64,000 bases of DNA from the NCBI GenBank assembly GCA_004210455.1, contig SEFA01000013.1:1-64000 (forward strand), read 5' to 3'. This DNA comes from Rubrivivax sp. Lineage in GTDB: Bacteria; Pseudomonadota; Gammaproteobacteria; Burkholderiales; Burkholderiaceae_C. A model generated the notes under the pieces. That model saw only the letters and a program-made list of their open reading frames with translations. It searched no databases and was not told where the DNA came from. A program made the position numbers and the translations under genes. This document shows positions 17,613 through 28,981 of this stretch, in pieces (positions within the stretch are counted from its first letter, which is position 1; every line of letters starts with the position of its first letter).

Positions 17613-18554
17613 ATGAGCAAGAACTTCGCAATCGTCTTCCCCGGGCAGGGCTCGCAGTCGGTCGGCATGCTGGACGCCTGGGGCGATCACCCGGAAGTGG
17701 TGCGCACGCTGGCCGAGGCCTCGGCAGCGCTGGGCGAGGACATCGCCGCGCTGATCAAGGACGGCCCGAAGGAACAGCTGGACCTGACGACCAACACCCA
17801 GCCGGTGATGCTGACCGCCGGGATCGCCAACTACCGCGCCTGGATCGCCGAGACCGGCCTGGTGCCGTCGGCCGCCGCCGGTCACTCGCTGGGCGAGTAC
17901 ACGGCGCTGGTCGCCGCGGGCGCGCTCAGCCTGGCCGACGCGCTGCCGCTGGTGCACTTCCGCGCGCAGGCGATGCAGGAAGCCGTGCCGGTCGGCACCG
18001 GCGCGATGTCGGCCATCCTGGGCCTGGACGCTGCGGTGGTGCGCGAGGTCTGCCAGAAGATCGCCGCCGAATCGGGCGAGGTGGTCGAGGCCGTCAACTT
18101 CAACGATCCGAAGCAGACAGTGATCGCCGGTTCAAAGGCGGGCGTCGAGCAGGCCAACGAGGCCCTCAAGGCCGCCGGTGCGAAGCGCGCACTGCCGCTG
18201 CCGGTGTCGGCGCCCTTCCATTCCAGCCTGATGAAGCCGGCCGCCGAACGACTGCGCGAGAAGCTCGCCGCCGTGTCGTTCCAGGCCGCGGCCTTCCCGG
18301 TGATCAACAACATCGACGTCGCCGTGACCGACGACGCCCAGGCGCTGCGCGACGCGCTGTTCCGCCAGGCCTTCGGTCCGGTGCGCTGGGTCGAGGTCAT
18401 GCAGGCGCTCAAGGCGCGCGGCTTGAGCACCGTCATCGAATGCGGCCCCGGCAAGGTGCTGGCCGGCATGGCCAAGCGCATCGACGCCGAGCTGGTCAGC
18501 GCCACGGTGCTGGACCCCGCCTCGCTGGCCGAGGCCAAGGCGCTCCTGGCCTGA
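17613..18554 (+). CDS. fabD: Malonyl-CoA:ACP transacylase
   Basis: 313 aa. FPGQGSQSVGM at the N-terminus, the catalytic serine in GHSLGEYTAL (about residue 91), the active-site His in PFHSSLM, and ECGPGKVL near the C-terminus. It loads malonyl groups onto ACP. Co-directional with fabH and fabG; 52 bp separate it from fabG. Confidence 0.96.
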   Translation: MSKNFAIVFPGQGSQSVGMLDAWGDHPEVVRTLAEASAALGEDIAALIKDGPKEQLDLTTNTQPVMLTAGIANYRAWIAETGLVPSAAAGHSLGEYTALVAAGALSLADALPLVHFRAQAMQEAVPVGTGAMSAILGLDAAVVREVCQKIAAESGEVVEAVNFNDPKQTVIAGSKAGVEQANEALKAAGAKRALPLPVSAPFHSSLMKPAAERLREKLAAVSFQAAAFPVINNIDVAVTDDAQALRDALFRQAFGPVRWVEVMQALKARGLSTVIECGPGKVLAGMAKRIDAELVSATVLDPASLAEAKALLA

Positions 18555-18606
18555 GTCGCCGCAGGCACTGCCGTCTCCTCCTTCCGAATTCCTCCCGAGG
18601 TTCCTC

Positions 18607-19368
18607 ATGTCCGACAACAAGTCCGATAGCAAGTCCGACAGCAAGCACGTGGCGCTGGTGACCGGCGCCAGCCGCGGCATTGGCCGTGCGATCGCGCTGA
18701 CGCTGGCCCAGAAGGGCTTCACCGTGATCGGCACCGCCACCGGCGAGTCCGGCGCGCAGGCCATCACGGAAGCCCTGGCGCCGCACGGCGGCCGCGGCGC
18801 GGTCCTGAACGTCAACGACGGCGCGGCCGTCGATGCGCTGATCGATGCGATCGTCAAGCAGGACGGCGGCATCCAGGTGCTGGTCAACAACGCCGGCATC
18901 ACCAAGGACCAGCTGTCCATGCGCATGAAGGACGAGGACTGGGACGCCGTCCTGGACACCAACCTGAAGGCCGTGTTCCGCGCCAGCCGCGCCGTGATGC
19001 GCCCGATGATGAAGCAGCGCTATGGCCGCATCATCAACATCACCTCGGTGGTGGGCGCCTCCGGCAACGCCGGCCAGGCCAACTACGCGGCCGCCAAGGC
19101 CGGCGTCGCGGGCATGACGCGTGCCCTGGCCCGGGAGCTTGGCAGCCGATCGGTCACCGTCAACTGCGTCGCCCCCGGCTTCATCGCCACCGACATGACC
19201 GAGGTGCTGCCCGAGGCGCAGAAGACCGCGCTGCTGGCCCAGATCCCGGCCGGCCGCCTGGGCGATCCGGCCGAGATCGCCCATGCCGTGGCGTTCCTGG
19301 CTTCCCCGGAGGCCAGCTACATCACGGGCGTGGAGCTGCACGTCAACGGCGGCATGTACATGAATTGA
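18607..19368 (+). CDS. fabG: 3-oxoacyl-ACP reductase
   Basis: 253 aa. NADPH-binding TGASRGIGRAIA, NNAGITKD, and the YAAAKAG catalytic Tyr/Lys of the SDR family. It starts with a short Ser/Asp/Lys repeat (DNKSDSKSDSK) about 8-10 residues longer than E. coli FabG. It reduces the keto group made by FabH/FabF. Confidence 0.96.
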   Translation: MSDNKSDSKSDSKHVALVTGASRGIGRAIALTLAQKGFTVIGTATGESGAQAITEALAPHGGRGAVLNVNDGAAVDALIDAIVKQDGGIQVLVNNAGITKDQLSMRMKDEDWDAVLDTNLKAVFRASRAVMRPMMKQRYGRIINITSVVGASGNAGQANYAAAKAGVAGMTRALARELGSRSVTVNCVAPGFIATDMTEVLPEAQKTALLAQIPAGRLGDPAEIAHAVAFLASPEASYITGVELHVNGGMYMN

Positions 19369-19563
19369 GGTGGATCCCGTCCCGCGCCAGCGGTGCGGGC
19401 GGCCCACCCACCGGATTCACCCGGCCGGTGTAGGGCTGATAGAGTGCGAGCGCGCGCCGTCTCCATCGTGGAAGGCGCGCCTCGGGAGGTCCGACTAGGG
19501 GCGCCACTCTAAGGCCTTAGAATCCCGGGTTGTTCTAGCAAACCACCCCCTCCTGGAGGAGTC

Positions 19564-19803
19564 ATGAGCGATATCGAAGCACGTGTCAAGAAAATCATCG
19601 CCGAGCAGCTCGGCGTGCCCGAAGCCGATGTGACCAATGAAAAGGCCTTCGTCGCCGATCTGGGCGCTGATTCTCTGGACACCGTGGAACTGGTGATGGC
19701 CCTCGAAGACGAGTTCGGCATCGAGATCCCGGACGAAGAGGCCGAGAAGATCACCACCGTGCAACTGGCCATCGATTACGCGGTCAAGCACCAGAAGGCG
19801 TAA
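19564..19803 (+). CDS. acpP: Acyl carrier protein
   Basis: 79 aa, very acidic. The phosphopantetheine serine is in [11 protein letters not shown] strong Shine-Dalgarno GGAGGAG sits at 19555-19561. The 195-bp gap upstream of acpP contains an inverted repeat (19452-19458 with 19474-19480) and a TAGAAT at 19518-19523 that may be its own -10 box; separate acpP transcripts are common. The carrier is primed by AcpS, encoded at 30608. Confidence 0.97.
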   Translation: MSDIEARVKKIIAEQLGVPEADVTNEKAFVADLGADSLDTVELVMALEDEFGIEIPDEEAEKITTVQLAIDYAVKHQKA

Positions 19804-19812
19804 GCAAGCAGC

Positions 19813-21060
<1,248 letters not shown>

Positions 21061-21123
21061 CCGCGGATCTGCTGATCAGGTCGAGCACCTCCAGCAGATC
21101 GCGCACGAGACGGACGGCGCCCC

Positions 21124-21591
21124 ATGACGCCGGACCGATCGACATCACGCCGGGCCACTGCCCGGCGTTTTTCATTGACGGACGATGCGCGGTGGGTGCG
21201 CGTGCAGCGCGCGGTGCTGTGCGGCGGCGTGGCGGCGGCGATCGTCGCGGCGTTGCTCCAGGCCGGTGTCGCCGACGGCATGCTCGCGTGGGCGGCGATC
21301 CTGCTCGCCGCCGTGGCGGGGGCCGCGTTGCCGGTCCGGTCGCGGGCGCAGGCCGTGCTGCGATGGGACGGTGCGCAGTGGTGGTGGCAGCGCGCGGGAG
21401 AGCCGCTTGCCGTTTCGCCGGACGTCGTCATCGACCTCGAACAATGGATGCTGCTGCGGCTGAACGCCGTCACTGATGCGGAAGGTGTTCGTGGTCGCGC
21501 GCCGCCCGAGCGCTGGATCGCGTTGTCGCGACGCGCGCACGAGGCGCAATGGGCCTCGCTCAGGCTCCACCTCTTTCTCGCTGCAGGCTGA
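21124..21591 (+). CDS. YgfX-like small inner-membrane protein (start uncertain)
   Basis: Up to 155 aa. Two membrane segments (about residues 32-70) are followed by a soluble tail. The spacing of LRWDGAQWWW, EQWMLLRLNA and ERWIALSRRAHEAQWASLR resembles E. coli YgfX (CptA), a membrane protein proposed as a toxin that affects FtsZ/MreB. The ATG at 21124 lies before the fab terminator, whose stem and T-run would encode residues 9-17, so the true start may be downstream (TTG 21175 is possible; no good ribosome site is visible). The gene occupies the place between fabF and mucD where rpoE-rseA-rseB are found in many relatives. Confidence 0.55.
   Translation: MTPDRSTSRRATARRFSLTDDARWVRVQRAVLCGGVAAAIVAALLQAGVADGMLAWAAILLAAVAGAALPVRSRAQAVLRWDGAQWWWQRAGEPLAVSPDVVIDLEQWMLLRLNAVTDAEGVRGRAPPERWIALSRRAHEAQWASLRLHLFLAAG
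21148..21172 (+). terminator. Rho-independent terminator of the fab operon
   Basis: Perfect 8-bp stem: CGCCGGGC (21148-21155), loop CACT, GCCCGGCG (21160-21167), then TTTTT (21168-21172). It is 88 bp after the fabF stop and lies inside the 5' part of the following reading frame. Confidence 0.85.
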
Positions 21592-21661
21592 CACCATGTC
21601 GTTTCTGAATTCCGGGCATGATGTGGGCCTTCCGTTTTTGCATCGCCACCTGCGAGTGTTC

Positions 21662-23224
21662 ATGCTCAATTCCGATCGCCCCTGTTCCCTTCGACGTCTC
21701 GCGCTGGCGCTCGCCGGCACCACTTTGATGAGCGCCTCGCTGGGCGCGGCCGCACAAGCGGCCCAGACCGCGACGAAGCCTGCGGCGCCCGCTGCCACCG
21801 CCACCGCCGCGACCCCGGTGACCGCGTCGGTGCCGGTCGCCGCCCCGGAACTGGCGCGCGCGCTGCCGGACTTCAGTGCCTTGGTCGAACAGGCGGGGCC
21901 GGCCGTGGTCAACATCCGGACTTCGGAAAAGGTCAAGGTCGCCAATGCGCAGATCGACGACCAGATGCGCGAACTGCTGCGCCGCTTCGGGATTCCCGTG
22001 CCGCCGCAGCGCCGCACGCCGCCGGGCGCTGCGCCAGCGCCCGCGCCGACCCCGGACGACGACGATGACGAGGACGCGCCGCAGCGTCGCGGCCTGGGTT
22101 CGGGCTTCGTGATCGGCGCGGACGGCTTCGTGATGACCAACGCGCACGTCGTCGACGATGCCGACGAGGTGACCGTCACGCTGACCGACAAGCGCGAGTT
22201 CAAGGCCAAGGTGGTCGGACTGGACCGCCGCACCGACGTCGCGGTGCTCAAGATCGATGCGAACAACCTGCCGATGCTGCGCATGGGCGACGTCAGCCGG
22301 CTCAAGGTCGGCGAATGGGTGATGGCCATCGGCTCGCCGTTCGGTTTCGACAACACCGTGACGGCCGGCATCGTCAGCGCCAAGGCGCGCGACACCGGCG
22401 ACCTGCTGCCGCTGATCCAGACCGACGTCGCGATCAACCCGGGCAACTCCGGCGGTCCGCTGCTGAACCTGCGCGGCGAGGTGGTCGGCATCAACTCGCA
22501 GATCTACAGCCAGTCGGGCGGGTTCATGGGCATCTCGTTCGCGATCCCGATCGACGAGGCCATGCGCGTGGCCGACCAGCTGCGCGCCGGCGGCCGCGTG
22601 ACGCGCGGCATGCTGGGCGTCTATCCGGACGACGTCAGCAAGGAAGTCGCGGAGGCCATCGGCCTGGGCAAGCCGCAAGGCGCGCTGATCAGCCGCATCA
22701 CGCCGGCGGGTCCCGGCGAGAAGGCCGGACTGCAGCTCGGCGACGTGATCACCAGGTTCGACGGCAAGACCGTGGAGAAGGCGGTCGACCTGCGCCGCCT
22801 GGCCGCGGCGACCAAGCCCGGGACCAAGGTGCCGCTGCAGGTGTTCCGGCGCGGCGCCTACAAGGACCTGACCGCGACGCTCGACGCGCTGCCGGACGAC
22901 CGCGCGGCGGCGACGCCGGAAGCGGAGGCGCCCGCGGCGGCCGGCGCTTCGGTCTGGGGTCTGACGGTCACCGAACTGACCGAGGCGCAACGCAAGGAAC
23001 TGAAGGTCGACGGCGGTCTGCGCATCGATACCGTGGACGGCCCGGCCGCCCGTGCCGGTCTGAAGACCGGCGACGTGATCCTCTCGGCGAACAACGCCGA
23101 GGTGAAGACGGTCAAGCAGTTCCAGGCGGCGCTGGCCAAGCTGGAGAAGGGCAAATCGCTGCAGATGCTGGTGCGTCGCGGTGAGGTGGCGACCTACGTC
23201 GTGCTCAAGCCTGGCAAGGGCTGA
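21662..23224 (+). CDS. mucD: Periplasmic serine protease, DegP/MucD family
   Basis: 520 aa from ATG 21662, which is followed directly by a signal peptide ending near GAAAQA; longer starts upstream would bury the signal. The trypsin-like triad is complete: H162 (TNAHVV), D192 (RRTDVAV), S263 (GNSGGP). Two PDZ domains follow, at about residues 310-400 and 425-510. It degrades or refolds misfolded envelope proteins. In related genomes it belongs to the rpoE-rse-mucD group; here those regulator genes are missing next to it. lepA follows after 563 bp. Confidence 0.92.
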   Translation: MLNSDRPCSLRRLALALAGTTLMSASLGAAAQAAQTATKPAAPAATATAATPVTASVPVAAPELARALPDFSALVEQAGPAVVNIRTSEKVKVANAQIDDQMRELLRRFGIPVPPQRRTPPGAAPAPAPTPDDDDDEDAPQRRGLGSGFVIGADGFVMTNAHVVDDADEVTVTLTDKREFKAKVVGLDRRTDVAVLKIDANNLPMLRMGDVSRLKVGEWVMAIGSPFGFDNTVTAGIVSAKARDTGDLLPLIQTDVAINPGNSGGPLLNLRGEVVGINSQIYSQSGGFMGISFAIPIDEAMRVADQLRAGGRVTRGMLGVYPDDVSKEVAEAIGLGKPQGALISRITPAGPGEKAGLQLGDVITRFDGKTVEKAVDLRRLAAATKPGTKVPLQVFRRGAYKDLTATLDALPDDRAAATPEAEAPAAAGASVWGLTVTELTEAQRKELKVDGGLRIDTVDGPAARAGLKTGDVILSANNAEVKTVKQFQAALAKLEKGKSLQMLVRRGEVATYVVLKPGKG

Positions 23225-23460
23225 ATCGGGCATCGTCAACCCACCGCCGGCCTGGGGCTTTCCGCAATGCGGAAAAATTCAGCCGGCGGACTGCGACGCG
23301 GTGCACAAGTCGTCGTCGGTTGGTGCTTGCTAACGGTTGTGACCAAGGCGGGGATAGACGGGGTATTGGTGCCCCGCTCCGCTACAATCAAGCCGCGTTC
23401 GGGCAGCTTTGTCGCTGTTCCGACGGTGAATCGGAAGGCATCATTTTGATGGGCTCAGCG

Positions 23461-23500
23461 ATCCACAGGATGTCCCCGCGTTTTGTGGATAACCTGTGTA
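23461..23500. promoter_or_regulatory. DnaA-box-like cluster
   Basis: TGTGGATAA at 23484-23492 is an exact match to the DnaA box TTATCCACA on the minus strand. It is flanked by ATCCACAGG (23461-23469) and CCTGTGTACAA (from 23493), which resemble partial boxes and form an inverted repeat with each other. Function is unproven. Confidence 0.4.
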
Positions 23501-23585
23501 CAAAATTGCTGTTGGCGAAGGGCAACGCGCGAGAAGCTCGCATCCATGCGGTTTCCAGGGCGGGGCTTTTGGCTACAATGAAAGC

Positions 23586-23649
23586 CCAACAAGCAGTTGC
23601 CATACGTTTTGTTGGAAGGCGCGTCACCGTTTAGACGTGCCTTTTTTTT
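23586..23649 (+). ncRNA. Candidate short structured RNA upstream of lepA
   Basis: TTTCCA (23552-23557), 16-bp spacer and TACAAT (23574-23579) could start transcription near 23586. That is where a hairpin CCAACAA/TTGTTGG (23586-23592 with 23609-23615) begins, followed at once by a terminator hairpin with eight T. The product would be about 64 nt. No homologue is recognised. It may instead be only the terminator of the mucD transcript. Confidence 0.35.
23616..23649 (+). terminator. Rho-independent terminator
   Basis: AAGGCGCGTC (23616-23625), loop ACCGTTTA, GACGTGCCTT (23634-23643) with one G-T pair, then a run of eight T (23642-23649). Lies between mucD and lepA, 138 bp before the lepA start. 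Confidence 0.8.
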
Positions 23650-23787
23650 ATGTCTTGCTCAGGTCCTGCGAAGGTCCCTGCATCACCGCCCCGGCCGACC
23701 GTCCCCAGCATGTTCAGCATGCATCAGCGTGCTCCGCTCGAGCGCGCTTGAGGTGGCGGACACAGCGCGCGGTCTCCGTCCGAGTCC

Positions 23788-25596
<1,809 letters not shown>

Positions 25597-25604
25597 GTTT
25601 CCGC

Positions 25605-26585
25605 ATGAAAGCCATGAGCGCACTGACCGGGTTGCTGTATGTGACCCTGATCGCCTACCTGGGCGGCTGGTACCAGGGCTACTGGAACGGCAACTTCTCG
25701 CTGCTGCTGCTGATCCTGACCACGGTGACGCTGGCGTACTGGCTGGCCGAGCGCTTCCACTTCCAGCCCTCGCGCGAACGCGCGGCGGCGCAACTGGCGA
25801 AGAACGACGAGCAGCGCCGCGCGTCGCTGGCCGCGCAGGGCATCCAGCGCGTCGACGGCGACGTCGAGGGCGCCCGCGAGGAGATCCTGCGCCAGCCCTG
25901 GTGGCTGGACTGGACCGCCGGCCTGTTCCCGGTGATCCTGATCGTCTTCCTGCTTCGCTCGTTCATGTTCGAGCCATTCAAGATCCCGTCCGGCTCCATG
26001 GTGCCGACGCTGCTGATCGGCGACCTGATCCTGGTCAACAAGTTCCATTACGGCGTGCGGCTGCCGGTGATCAACAAGAAGATCATCGACAACAACGACG
26101 TGGCGCGCGGCGACGTGGTCGTCTTCCGCTACCCGCAGACGCCCAGCGTCGATTACATCAAGCGCGCCGTCGGCCTGCCCGGCGACGAGATCGCCTACCT
26201 GAACCAGAAGCTGTATGTGAACGGCAAGCAGGTCGAGACGGTGTCGCAGGGCGAGTTCTTCGACGAGGATCCGAGCTCGATGCGCTTCCGGCCGCGCTAC
26301 ACGGAAAAGCTGGGGGCGGTCGAACACCAGATCCTGGTGGACGTGCAGTCGCAGGGCAACATCCGCAAGCAATATGACTTCCCGTACAGCGAGAACTGCA
26401 AGTACACGCTGGAAGGCGTGACCTGCAAGGTGCCGGCCGGCCATTACTTCATGATGGGCGACAACCGGGACAACTCGATGGACTCGCGCTTCTGGGGCTT
26501 CGTGCCGGATGAGAACATCGTGGGCCGCGCCTTCGTGGTCTGGATGAACTTCGGCAGCCTGAAGCGCATCGGGCGTATCCAATAA
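25605..26585 (+). CDS. lepB: Signal peptidase I
   Basis: 326 aa from ATG 25605, 8 bp after lepA. Two N-terminal membrane segments precede the catalytic serine in PSGSMVPTLLIGD and the general-base lysine in DYIKRAVGLPGDE; the C-terminal box MGDNRDNSMDSR is intact. It removes signal peptides from exported proteins at the periplasmic face of the inner membrane. Confidence 0.96.
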   Translation: MKAMSALTGLLYVTLIAYLGGWYQGYWNGNFSLLLLILTTVTLAYWLAERFHFQPSRERAAAQLAKNDEQRRASLAAQGIQRVDGDVEGAREEILRQPWWLDWTAGLFPVILIVFLLRSFMFEPFKIPSGSMVPTLLIGDLILVNKFHYGVRLPVINKKIIDNNDVARGDVVVFRYPQTPSVDYIKRAVGLPGDEIAYLNQKLYVNGKQVETVSQGEFFDEDPSSMRFRPRYTEKLGAVEHQILVDVQSQGNIRKQYDFPYSENCKYTLEGVTCKVPAGHYFMMGDNRDNSMDSRFWGFVPDENIVGRAFVVWMNFGSLKRIGRIQ

Positions 26586-26664
26586 TTTTGGCTGACACAC
26601 TGGCTGACCCCAGTCCGGCAGACGATCGACTACTCTGTTCCAACGACAAACACCGGAGCGACGC

Positions 26665-27024
26665 GTGATGAGGGCACGGAAGATTCAACGGGGCATCAGC
26701 CTGCTGGGACTGATGTTCTGGGCGGTGATCATCGGTGGCGGATCGGTGATCCTGCTGCGCGTGGTGCCGACGGTGATGGAGTACTACACCATCCAGCGGG
26801 CGATCGAGAAGATCGCCCGAGACGCGCCCCCGACGGTGGCGGAGGCGCGCAACCAGTTCCAGCGCACCAAGGACATCGAGTATTCGATCGTCAGCGTCGA
26901 GCCGGCGGACTTGATCATCACCAAGGTCGATGACAAGGTGAAGATCAGCTTTGCCTACGACAAGGAAGTACCCTTGTTCGGCCCGGCCTTCCTGGTGATC
27001 AAGTACAAAGGCAGTACCCGCTGA
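26665..27024 (+). CDS. DUF4845 membrane protein
   Basis: 119 aa. One N-terminal membrane segment (SLLGLMFWAVIIGGGSVILL) with a pilin-like basic lead, then a small soluble domain ending YDKEVPLFGPAFLVIKYKG. DUF4845 proteins regularly sit between lepB and rnc in betaproteobacteria; function unknown. GTG 26665 and ATG 26668 are both possible starts; GGAG at 26655-26658 fits either. Confidence 0.85.
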   Translation: MMRARKIQRGISLLGLMFWAVIIGGGSVILLRVVPTVMEYYTIQRAIEKIARDAPPTVAEARNQFQRTKDIEYSIVSVEPADLIITKVDDKVKISFAYDKEVPLFGPAFLVIKYKGSTR

Positions 27025-27055
27025 CCGTCCTGAACCTTCCTTCCCACCTCCGTCC

Positions 27056-27763
27056 ATGACCCCGCAAGCGCTCGACGCCCTCCAGCAACGCCTCGGCTAC
27101 CGCTTCACGCAGCCGGGTCTGCTGCAGCGCGCGCTGACGCATCGCAGCTTCGGTCAGCAGCACAACGAACGCCTGGAATTCCTCGGCGATGCGGTGCTCA
27201 ACCTGACGGTGTCGGCCATGCTGTTCGACCGCTTCGCCGGTTCCGACGAAGGCGATCTGACCCGCATCCGGGCCCACCTGGTGCGCGAGGACAGCCTGCA
27301 CCGCCTGGCGCTGGTGCTGCAGATGCCGGAGGCGCTGCGCATGAGCGAGGGCGAGGCCCGTGGCGGCGGCGGTCAGCGCCCGTCCATCCTGGCGGACGCG
27401 CTGGAGGCCGTGATCGGCGCGGCGTTCCTGGACGGCGGCTATGAGGCCGCCCGCGAGATCGTGCGCGGGCTGCTGGGCGAGACCATCGCCGCCAGCGGCA
27501 TCGAGCAGTGGGCCAAGGATTCCAAGACGGCGCTGCAGGAGTGGCTCCAGGCGCGCAAGCTGCCGGTGCCGTCCTATCGCATCGCCGAGACGCGGGGTCA
27601 GGCCCACGCGCAGACCTTCACCGTCGAATGCGAAGTGGCCTCGCTGACGCTGTCGCGCCGCGGCGAAGGGCGCTCGCGCCGGATCGCCGAGCAGGAGGCC
27701 GCCCGGCAGGTGCTGGACGAACTGCTCGCCGGCGACCGGCCCGGCACCGGCCTGCGCGACTGA
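27056..27763 (+). CDS. rnc: Ribonuclease III
   Basis: 235 aa. The RNase III signature [14 protein letters not shown] is near residue 37. Acidic metal ligands are in place, and a double-stranded RNA-binding domain covers about 155-225 ([10 protein letters not shown]...). It cuts double-stranded RNA in rRNA maturation and mRNA decay. Upstream of era with a 13-bp gap. Confidence 0.96.
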   Translation: MTPQALDALQQRLGYRFTQPGLLQRALTHRSFGQQHNERLEFLGDAVLNLTVSAMLFDRFAGSDEGDLTRIRAHLVREDSLHRLALVLQMPEALRMSEGEARGGGGQRPSILADALEAVIGAAFLDGGYEAAREIVRGLLGETIAASGIEQWAKDSKTALQEWLQARKLPVPSYRIAETRGQAHAQTFTVECEVASLTLSRRGEGRSRRIAEQEAARQVLDELLAGDRPGTGLRD

Positions 27764-27776
27764 CGCGGAGCCCGCG

Positions 27777-28976
27777 ATGAACGCCCCCAGCACGCCGAGG
27801 ACGCCAAAGCCGACGTCCTCGTCCGATTCCATTTCCGATGCCATTTCCGCATCCCCTTCTGAATCCGTTGCCCTTCCCCCTGTTTCCGAGGACCCTGATC
27901 TGAACGCCCCGCACGACCCCGCCACGCCGCACGACGCCACGCCACACGCCGCCGACGCTCCGCCGGACCAGGACGCCGACGCGCGCGCCCACAAGGAAGG
28001 CGAAGCAGGCGAGGAAGGCGAAGACCTCGACGAGGACGATGGCGGCGAGGACCTGCCCGAGATCCAGGGCGGCATCGGCGCGATGCCGTACGAGGGCGAC
28101 CTGCGCTGCGGCCTGATCGCGATCGTCGGCCGGCCCAACGTCGGCAAGTCGACGCTGCTGAACGCGCTGGTGGGGCAGAAGGTCTCGATCACCTCGAAGA
28201 AGGCGCAGACGACGCGCCACCGCATCACCGGTGTGCGCACCGTCGACGAGGCGCAGTTCGTCTTCGTCGACACGCCCGGCTTCCAGACCCGGCACAGCAG
28301 CGCGCTGAACCGCAACCTGAACCGCACCGTCCAGGGCGTGCTGGCGGATGTGGACCTGGTGCTGTTCGTGGTGGAGGCGGGCCGCTTCGGCCTGGACGAC
28401 GCGAAGGTGCTGTCGCTGCTGCCGAAGGACAAGCCGGTCGTCCTGATCGCCAACAAGCTGGATGCGGTGACCCGGCGCGCCGAGATGATGCCCTGGCTCA
28501 AGAGCATGCAGGAGCGCCGCAACTTCATCGAGTTCGTGCCGCTGTCGGCCAAGAAGGACTCGGACGTGCAGCGCCTGTTCCAGATCCTGAAGCCCTACCT
28601 CCCGAACCAGGAATGGTTCTACGAGGAAGACGCGCTGACCGACCGCAGCGAGAAGTTCATGGCCGCGGAAATGATCCGCGAGAAGCTCTTCCGCCTGACC
28701 GGCGACGAGCTGCCCTACGAAGCCACGGTGATCATCGATCGCTGGGAAGAGGAGGGGAACCTGCGCCGCATCGCCGCGACCATCGTGGTCGAGCGCGACG
28801 CGCAGAAGGGCATGATCATCGGCCAGGGCGGCGAGCGCCTGAAGCGCATCGGCTCCGAGACCCGCCAGGAACTCGAGAAGCTGTGGGACGCGCGCGTGTT
28901 CCTGGAGCTCTGGGTGAAGGTGCGGTCGGGCTGGGCCGACTCCGAAGAGCATCTGAGAAGCTACGGTTACGAGTAA
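27777..28976 (+). CDS. era: GTPase Era with long acidic N-terminal extension
   Basis: 399 aa, against about 300 in E. coli. Residues 1-110 are a low-complexity Ser/Pro/Asp/Glu-rich stretch (for example [19 protein letters not shown]) with no fold. The GTPase core then starts at [16 protein letters not shown], with DTPGFQ (G3) and NKLDAV (G4), and ends in the KH domain with [13 protein letters not shown]. Era binds 16S rRNA during 30S maturation. No internal start with a good ribosome site was obvious, and the upstream sequence keeps the same codon style, so the extension looks real. Confidence 0.93.
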   Translation: MNAPSTPRTPKPTSSSDSISDAISASPSESVALPPVSEDPDLNAPHDPATPHDATPHAADAPPDQDADARAHKEGEAGEEGEDLDEDDGGEDLPEIQGGIGAMPYEGDLRCGLIAIVGRPNVGKSTLLNALVGQKVSITSKKAQTTRHRITGVRTVDEAQFVFVDTPGFQTRHSSALNRNLNRTVQGVLADVDLVLFVVEAGRFGLDDAKVLSLLPKDKPVVLIANKLDAVTRRAEMMPWLKSMQERRNFIEFVPLSAKKDSDVQRLFQILKPYLPNQEWFYEEDALTDRSEKFMAAEMIREKLFRLTGDELPYEATVIIDRWEEEGNLRRIAATIVVERDAQKGMIIGQGGERLKRIGSETRQELEKLWDARVFLELWVKVRSGWADSEEHLRSYGYE

Positions 28977-28981
28977 GGCCC

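Larger units (their letters stand above)
23225..23787. other. 563-bp intergenic region between mucD and lepA
   Basis: No convincing gene. From left to right it holds a perfect palindrome TTTCCGC-AAT-GCGGAAA (23259-23275) without a T-run, TACAAT-type -10 boxes at 23383-23388 and 23574-23579 (the first without a visible -35), a cluster of DnaA-box-like sites (23461-23500), and a two-hairpin structure ending in a terminator (23586-23649). The last 140 bp before lepA shows nothing clear. Short open frames here lack coding character. Confidence 0.6.

Noticed and set aside
23267-23640. Short open frames between mucD and lepA
   Set aside because: Composition is not protein-like, no ribosome sites were seen, and they overlap the hairpins and the DnaA box.
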